Shown here: in pieces, positions 38,003-43,423 of the stretch | How positions within the stretch are numbered: the first letter of the stretch is position 1 | How the letters are laid out: each line of letters opens with the position of its first letter | DNA from: Maribacter sp. | Lineage (GTDB): Bacteria > Bacteroidota > Bacteroidia > Flavobacteriales > Flavobacteriaceae | Direction of reading: 5' to 3' | NCBI GenBank assembly: GCA_029287355.1 | Contig: JARFRH010000026.1 | Span: 1 to 43,423 of the forward strand | DNA: 43,423 nt | Position numbers and translations under genes: made by a program | The notes under the pieces: model-generated | The model's input: only the letters and a program-made list of their open reading frames with translations | Databases searched by the model: none | What the model was told of the DNA's origin: nothing

Positions 38003-38992
38003 ATGGAAAACGAAGAAACAAACCCTTCTCCAACTATCGATGCGAAACTCGGTCTAGCACTGCTTTACCAGATGATTCTGATCAGGAGGTTCGAAGAGAA
38101 GTCCGCTGAATTGTATACCAAAGAAAAAATCCGCGGTTTTTTACACCTGTATGTTGGGGAGGAAGCTGTAGCTGTAGGAGTGATGCAGTCACTAACAGAA
38201 GATGACAATATCCTGAGCACCTATCGCGAACATGGTCATGCGTTGGCGCGAGGCGTTGATCCAGGAAGTATTATGGCCGAGATGTACGGCAAACGAGAGG
38301 GGTGTAGCATGGGGCGTGGAGGGTCGATGCATCTGTTTGATGTAGCTAAAAAGTTTTACGGTGGAAATGCGATTGTTGGAGGTCATTTACCCTTGGCAGT
38401 GGGTATGGCGCTGGCATCAAAAAAACAAGGCCAGAATAATATAACCTGCTGTTTCTTTGGTGAGGGCGCAATTGCTGAGGGAGAATTTCACGAATCGATG
38501 AACCTTGCTGCCTTATGGAAGGTATCTGTCCTTTTTTTATGTGAAAACAACCTTTATGGTATGGGAACGGCGCTACGTTTTTCACATTCGATTCAGGAAC
38601 TGGAAAAAAAGGGGGATGCGTATGGTGTTGAATCGGCCGCGGTCAATGGAATGGATGTGCTGGAGATGAAGAAAGCGGTTGAGAAGGCAACAGCATATAT
38701 CAGATCATCAGGGAAACCATATTTCCTGGTTTGCAATACCTATCGCTTTAGAGCTCATTCGATGTTCGATGCCCAGCTGTACCGTAATAAAAAGGAAGTT
38801 GAGGTATGGAAAGAACGCGATCCAATTTCAACATTAAGAAATCAACTATTAGAAAAGAACTTAATTTCTAATGATGATATTGATCTTATTGAGGAAAAGG
38901 TAAAAACCGAAGTGCAAAAAGCCGTTGATTTTGCGGAGGCGGGAACATTTGAACCCATTGGGGAATTAACCAAGTATGTCTATAGCAGCTAG
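38003..38992 (+). CDS. pdhA: Pyruvate dehydrogenase E1 component subunit alpha
   Basis: TPP motif region [50 protein letters not shown]-like block. Confidence 0.93.
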   Translation: MENEETNPSPTIDAKLGLALLYQMILIRRFEEKSAELYTKEKIRGFLHLYVGEEAVAVGVMQSLTEDDNILSTYREHGHALARGVDPGSIMAEMYGKREGCSMGRGGSMHLFDVAKKFYGGNAIVGGHLPLAVGMALASKKQGQNNITCCFFGEGAIAEGEFHESMNLAALWKVSVLFLCENNLYGMGTALRFSHSIQELEKKGDAYGVESAAVNGMDVLEMKKAVEKATAYIRSSGKPYFLVCNTYRFRAHSMFDAQLYRNKKEVEVWKERDPISTLRNQLLEKNLISNDDIDLIEEKVKTEVQKAVDFAEAGTFEPIGELTKYVYSS

Positions 38993-38994
38993 AA

Positions 38995-39990
38995 ATGAAT
39001 ACTAAAACAACATTGAGAATCACCTATAGAGAAGCACTGAAACACGGCCTTCGTGAAGCCCTGATCAATGATGACATGGTATTCTTAATGGGAGAGGATG
39101 TTGGTCGCTATGGAGGAGCCTTTGCAGTTAGCAAAGGATTTCTTGAAGAATTTGGTGAAGATCGTATTATGGACGTTCCACTATCAGAATCAGGTTTTGT
39201 AGGAGCCGGTATAGGTGCTGCTTTGGGCGGCATGCGGCCCATAGTGGAAGTTATGACAGTAAACTTCAGCCTACTGGCACTAGATCAGATCATTAATAAT
39301 GCATCGACCCTATTACATATGTCGGGCGGGCAGATCAACGTACCCGTGGTGATTCGAATGAATTCTGGAATCGGTAATCAGCTTGCAGCTCAGCACTCTC
39401 ATAGTTGGGAGCCTTTTTATGCCCATGTTCCAGGATTAAAGGTGGTTTCGGTAGGAACACATGAAGATGCAAGGGGAATGCTCTTAACCGCTTTGGAAAG
39501 TCCTGACCCGGTAATCATTTTTGAATACACTTCCTTGCTCAATATGGAATCGGAGATTCCATTGGATTCAGGCGCAATGGATATTGATAAGGCAAAAGTA
39601 AGGAGGGAAGGAAAAGATGTATCGATTATTACTTATGGTCCTGGCGTATACAAAGCATTGGCGGCGGCAGAAGAATTGAATTTATCAGGAATTGATGCGG
39701 AAGTGGTGGACCTTCGCGTACTCAATCCTATCGACAATGAAACGATCTTAACTTCCGTAGCCAAAACCCATAGGGTCTTAATCGTTGAGGAGGCCTGGCG
39801 TTCGGTCAGCATATCGTCCGAAATCATCTCCAGAATTATGGAGCATGCCTTTTTTGATTTGGATGCACCGGTCCAGCGTCTGTGCGGTGTTGAGGTACCT
39901 ATACCATACCCTAAACATTTGGAGGATGCATCGATACCACAGAAAGAGGACATAGTCAACTCTATTTTAAATATGGTTCAGTATGATTGA
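38995..39990 (+). CDS. pdhB: Alpha-ketoacid dehydrogenase E1 subunit beta
   Basis: [59 protein letters not shown]. Confidence 0.94.
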   Translation: MNTKTTLRITYREALKHGLREALINDDMVFLMGEDVGRYGGAFAVSKGFLEEFGEDRIMDVPLSESGFVGAGIGAALGGMRPIVEVMTVNFSLLALDQIINNASTLLHMSGGQINVPVVIRMNSGIGNQLAAQHSHSWEPFYAHVPGLKVVSVGTHEDARGMLLTALESPDPVIIFEYTSLLNMESEIPLDSGAMDIDKAKVRREGKDVSIITYGPGVYKALAAAEELNLSGIDAEVVDLRVLNPIDNETILTSVAKTHRVLIVEEAWRSVSISSEIISRIMEHAFFDLDAPVQRLCGVEVPIPYPKHLEDASIPQKEDIVNSILNMVQYD

Positions 39991-41185
39991 GTTTAAGATG
40001 CCAAGTCTTGGTGCGGATATGGAGGATGGTACCCTTGTCGAATGGAGGGTGAAATCAGGTGAAGCAGTTAAGCGCGGTGATATCATAGCAGATGTGGACA
40101 CCCAAAAAGGATTGATTGAAATAGAGGTCTTCGAGGAAGGTACGGTCGATCGACTTGTGGTCAAGGAAGGTGAGAAGGTTCCTGTAGGAACGGTGATGGC
40201 CACAATTATACCAATAGGGGCCTTAGAATCATCAAGAAAGGAATCCGTTCAAGTCAAGGCGGTATCCGAAGTAAAGCAAAAAGCGAAAACCCAAATTACA
40301 ACAGAACCTGCAAAGCAACCACTAAAAGAAGGTTCGATAGTTTCACATAAGCACCTGAAGATTTCGCCGCTTGCGAAAAGAATGGCTGTCGAAAAAGGAA
40401 TCGATTTAACAACCATAAAAGGAAGCGGACCGGAAGGTAGTATCGTCAAAAAGGATATAGAACTAGCTGCCAAAACCAAGGAGGAATCACATATGGAAGC
40501 TTCCGAAGAAAAAAAGGAAATAGCTTCGCGGGGCATACGTGATGCTATTGCCATGGCAATGAGCAGATCCAATAGGGAGATTCCCCATTTTTATCTGGAG
40601 ACAAGAATCGACATATCCAAAGCACTTGAATGGTTAAAGGAAACGAACAAGGAAAGGGAGCTAAAAGATAGATTGCTGTCAGTAGTTCTGCTGATCAAAG
40701 CAACGGCCAGAGCGATAAAGGAAGTACCAGTAGTCAATGCGTATTGGGAAAATGGTTTACAACTGAAAGATGTCATTAACATTGGGTTTGCTGTTTCTTT
40801 GCGAAAAGGGGGCGTTGTGATTCCAGCGATACACGATGCTGATCAAAAATCCCCAGCTGAACTAATGACGCTTTTAAAGGATTTGATTCCTCGGGCTAGG
40901 GCCTTGAAATTAAGAAGTTCGGAACTAAGCGAATCCACAATTACTTTGACCAATGTTGGTGAAGGCAATGTGGATAAAGTTTTCGGGGTAATTTATCCTC
41001 CCCAAGTGGCGATTATTGGATTTGGAAATATCGTAGAAGAGGCATGGGCTGAAAACGGTGCAATAAGTGCCCGACCTGTTATTCATGTTACGCTTGCCGC
41101 CGACCACAGGGCCATCGATGGGTATCTGGCAGGAAGGTTTTTAACGGCTCTAAAGCATCATCTTCAAAATCCCGAAACACTATGA
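39983..41185 (+). CDS. pdhC: Dihydrolipoamide acetyltransferase (E2)
   Basis: Lipoyl domain [22 protein letters not shown]3-binding [16 protein letters not shown]; catalytic ADHRAIDG. Confidence 0.94.
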   Translation: MIEFKMPSLGADMEDGTLVEWRVKSGEAVKRGDIIADVDTQKGLIEIEVFEEGTVDRLVVKEGEKVPVGTVMATIIPIGALESSRKESVQVKAVSEVKQKAKTQITTEPAKQPLKEGSIVSHKHLKISPLAKRMAVEKGIDLTTIKGSGPEGSIVKKDIELAAKTKEESHMEASEEKKEIASRGIRDAIAMAMSRSNREIPHFYLETRIDISKALEWLKETNKERELKDRLLSVVLLIKATARAIKEVPVVNAYWENGLQLKDVINIGFAVSLRKGGVVIPAIHDADQKSPAELMTLLKDLIPRARALKLRSSELSESTITLTNVGEGNVDKVFGVIYPPQVAIIGFGNIVEEAWAENGAISARPVIHVTLAADHRAIDGYLAGRFLTALKHHLQNPETL

Positions 41186-41424
41186 ACGATCAGGAAGTAA
41201 AAGCGACTATTTTTAAATTATTGCATAAGATCGCACCGGATATTGATCCAGAGGAATTGGAAATGAATGACAATATCAGGGAAGTGTTCGGTATTGACTC
41301 ATTTGACTTTCTACAATTTATTATTGGTCTCGATGAAAAGTTCGGCGTTACAACCCCAGAAGACGATTACGGTAAAATCACTACCCTTAACGCTTTGATC
41401 AGCTACATAAAATCTGCAAAATAG
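41182..41424 (+). CDS. Acyl carrier protein
   Basis: Phosphopantetheine motif FGIDSFDFLQFIIGLDEKFGV; overlaps pdhC stop by 4 bp. Confidence 0.9.
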   Translation: MNDQEVKATIFKLLHKIAPDIDPEELEMNDNIREVFGIDSFDFLQFIIGLDEKFGVTTPEDDYGKITTLNALISYIKSAK

Positions 41425-41436
41425 TTACGGGCAATT

Positions 41437-41601
41437 TCAATTCATTTTTATTGATAAGGCCCATAACATCATTGGTTCTGAGTTCAGACCAACCTTGTTT
41501 TTGCTTACTGCATAAGCCCTAACAAATCCATAAACCGGATAGGGGACTGCTCCCATTTGGAATAATTCATCTAAATAGTTACTCGGCACATTGCCCTTCA
41601 T
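41437..41601 (-). CDS. Small hypothetical ORF (54 aa), possibly a gene remnant
   Basis: MKGNVPSNYLDELFQMGAVPYPVYGFVRAYAVSKNKVGLNSEPMMLWALSIKMN; below the ORF-track length cut-off. Confidence 0.25.
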   Translation of the reverse strand: MKGNVPSNYLDELFQMGAVPYPVYGFVRAYAVSKNKVGLNSEPMMLWALSIKMN

Positions 41602-41749
41602 TTTAGTTCAATTATAACACTTCTTATCAAAGTGTTGGACAGAGTTCGGATATTTCAAAATGGGAAACAAGTTCAACTGTCAGCTTAAGCAATATAGATA
41701 CCTAGTTTCATACAGGTTTTTTGTTGAAATGAAGGTCTTAAAGTCAACC

Positions 41750-41998
41750 AGCTGAGGTTTGAACCCAGTGCGTTCGGCATAAATATCTCGACTTTGAAAA
41801 GTTTAGTCAATAAAAAAACCCTGACTATATCGTCAGGGTTCATATTTCAATTTGTGACCTGTGGCTGGGGCTCGAACCTCAGATGTAATCATTTGATATT
41901 CAATAAGTTAAAATCTGCCTTTTCAAAGCGGGCACCGAATAGCGCACCGGAATATACTTTTATTTTAAATGAACTTGTTTGTTGGTATTTGGCATCAA
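41750..41998. repeat. Right copy of diverged direct repeat (putative att-like boundary)
   Basis: See 10440-10737; includes CTGACTATATCGTCAGGGTTCATATTTC, GGCTGGGGCTCGAA, GCACCGAATAGCGCACCGG, GAACTTGTTTGTTGG. Confidence 0.6.
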
Positions 41999-42029
41999 CT
42001 AATACCAAAATACAAATATAGGATTACTT

Positions 42030-43115
42030 TTATTGCTTATCCAGTATCTCCATTAATCTATAATTCAGATATAATTTCTCTTTGCCGACTTTGACCGATT
42101 TTAGAAAACCTTCTTGCTCTAAATCCCTTAAATAATTACCGACGGTTTTCAGAGTACCTAGTTTTGCATCGATCAAATGTTGTCTCTTGGTGTAGGGCAA
42201 ACGGAAAAGGATTTCTATCAATTCTTTGGAATATGCCTTGGGCAATTTTTCCTTTACTTCTAAAGACATGGTTTCCATTAGGGCAAGGATTTCTTCTAAA
42301 CGAATTAGCCCTTTCTCAGCGGTTGTTTCAACCATATCTAACATATAGAGTATCCAGCCCTCCCAATCTTCTTTTTCTGTTACCAGTCTAAGTTTCTTAT
42401 AATACGAAGCTTTATTCTTGATAATATATTCACTTAAGTAGATTGCAGGTATATCCAACAACTTTTCTAATTTAAGGTAGAGTAGGAGTAGTATGCGCCC
42501 TGTTCTACCATTACCATCTGAGAATGGATGTATAGCTTCAAATTGATAATGCATTAGAGCCATTTTTATAAGTGGGTCTAGCTTGTCTTTATTATTAATG
42601 AATTTTTCAAGATTTGCTAGTTTATCTCTAATGATCTCCTCGCCTGATGGTGGGGTGTAAATTGATTCTCCTTTGGTATTTGATAAAGTTGTACCGGGAG
42701 TTTTTCTAATTTCAGAAGTGTTTTGCTTGATACGTTGAACAATTTCGATACACAGGTTGGTTGTTATAATCGGTTTTTTTTCAAGTTGCTCCAACCCATG
42801 CCATAGGGCTTCTTTATAGCTTATTACTTCCTTGGCTGCGGGATTGTCAAATTTTTTATCGGCTACAAGGGCCTGATACAAATCGTCGTTTGTTGTAATG
42901 ATGTTTTCTATTTCAGAGCTTGCTTTTGCTTCTTGTAAATGAATGGTGTCCAGAAAAAGTCTAGGGTTAGGTAAATTAGTTATTGCTCCATTTAGTTTGG
43001 ATAATGCCCTACTTGCTGTAATGGTTTTGCGAAGAACCGCTGTAGTTTCCAAATCCTTTTTTGGGGGGAGTAATGGTAAATCGTTGTATGGAATATCTTT
43101 GTTAAACGCAGCCAT
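42030..43115 (-). CDS. Fic family protein
   Basis: HPFSDGNGRTGR catalytic motif; N-terminal (S/T)xxxE(G/N)-type SSEIENI inhibitory helix motif; C-terminal winged-helix-like region. Confidence 0.93.
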   Translation of the reverse strand: MAAFNKDIPYNDLPLLPPKKDLETTAVLRKTITASRALSKLNGAITNLPNPRLFLDTIHLQEAKASSEIENIITTNDDLYQALVADKKFDNPAAKEVISYKEALWHGLEQLEKKPIITTNLCIEIVQRIKQNTSEIRKTPGTTLSNTKGESIYTPPSGEEIIRDKLANLEKFINNKDKLDPLIKMALMHYQFEAIHPFSDGNGRTGRILLLLYLKLEKLLDIPAIYLSEYIIKNKASYYKKLRLVTEKEDWEGWILYMLDMVETTAEKGLIRLEEILALMETMSLEVKEKLPKAYSKELIEILFRLPYTKRQHLIDAKLGTLKTVGNYLRDLEQEGFLKSVKVGKEKLYLNYRLMEILDKQ

Positions 43116-43423
43116 TTGTTAAGGGTCGAATTTACACTCGTTCTGAGTACGAGGGTAAATATACGTAAAAATTACCCTTGTTTAGCTGTCAAATGTAAAT
43201 TTTACTCCCATTAGATTTCTACCACAGTAGTTTGGGGGAAGAGCAAGATGGTAACGCGCTCAAGCGGCGTTACGTTCTAGCGGTTTCTTATTTCCAGCAC
43301 CTTACTTAAAATACAAACCCTTGGGAAAGCCCATATTTGCGGCAAATGAAGCGGGAACCCCAATAAAATCGTAGAAATTTGCGGCAAATCGTCTTCTTGA
43401 ATAAATGTATAGATTTTATGAAA

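Noticed and set aside
43251-43273. GTAACGCgctcaagcgGCGTTAC hairpin resembling an attC or recombination site
   Set aside because: Only a simple inverted repeat; no core sites or integron integrase visible.
1-43423. CRISPR arrays, rRNA genes, intact tRNA genes, transposases or integrases
   Set aside because: None seen on either strand; only T-arm-like fragments near the direct repeats.

Overview
This looks like a Bacteroidota (Flavobacteriia-type) chromosomal segment, judged from codon usage, protein families and TAnnTTTG-type -7 promoter elements.

Left part: pyruvate phosphate dikinase (partial, minus strand), a tandem DUF6799-like secreted protein, and an RND efflux operon (TolC, adaptor, permease and two small genes).

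From about 10.5 to 42 kb: a stress/energy-survival cluster bounded by two diverged direct repeats. It encodes TerB-like, Zn-alcohol dehydrogenase, alpha/beta hydrolase, phosphoribosyltransferase, methyltransferase, baeRF3-like and response-regulator proteins. It also encodes a glycogen synthase (GT3)-glucan phosphorylase (GT35) fusion, PNPOx-like, PfkB kinase, AI-2E transporter, sigma-like, OmpA, SYLF, VOC, USP and BON proteins, a P-type ATPase, and an acs-pdhA-pdhB-pdhC-acp operon. Several genes are decayed (FtsH, LigD-polymerase, lipoprotein, OmpA N-terminus, AI-2E frameshift). A Fic gene lies on the right.

Main discovery: at least 14 intergenic Crp/Fnr-like dyads (TGAY-N4-RTCA, three of them weak in the dyad or the -7 element) have their centre 29.5 bp upstream of the first base of a TAnnTTTG-like -7 element, corresponding to about -41.5 (class II). 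One serves two divergent promoters. One perfect palindrome drives no ORF but leads into a non-coding region with four strong tandem terminator-like hairpins, a candidate regulated sRNA cluster. All of this was read by eye; no searches were run.
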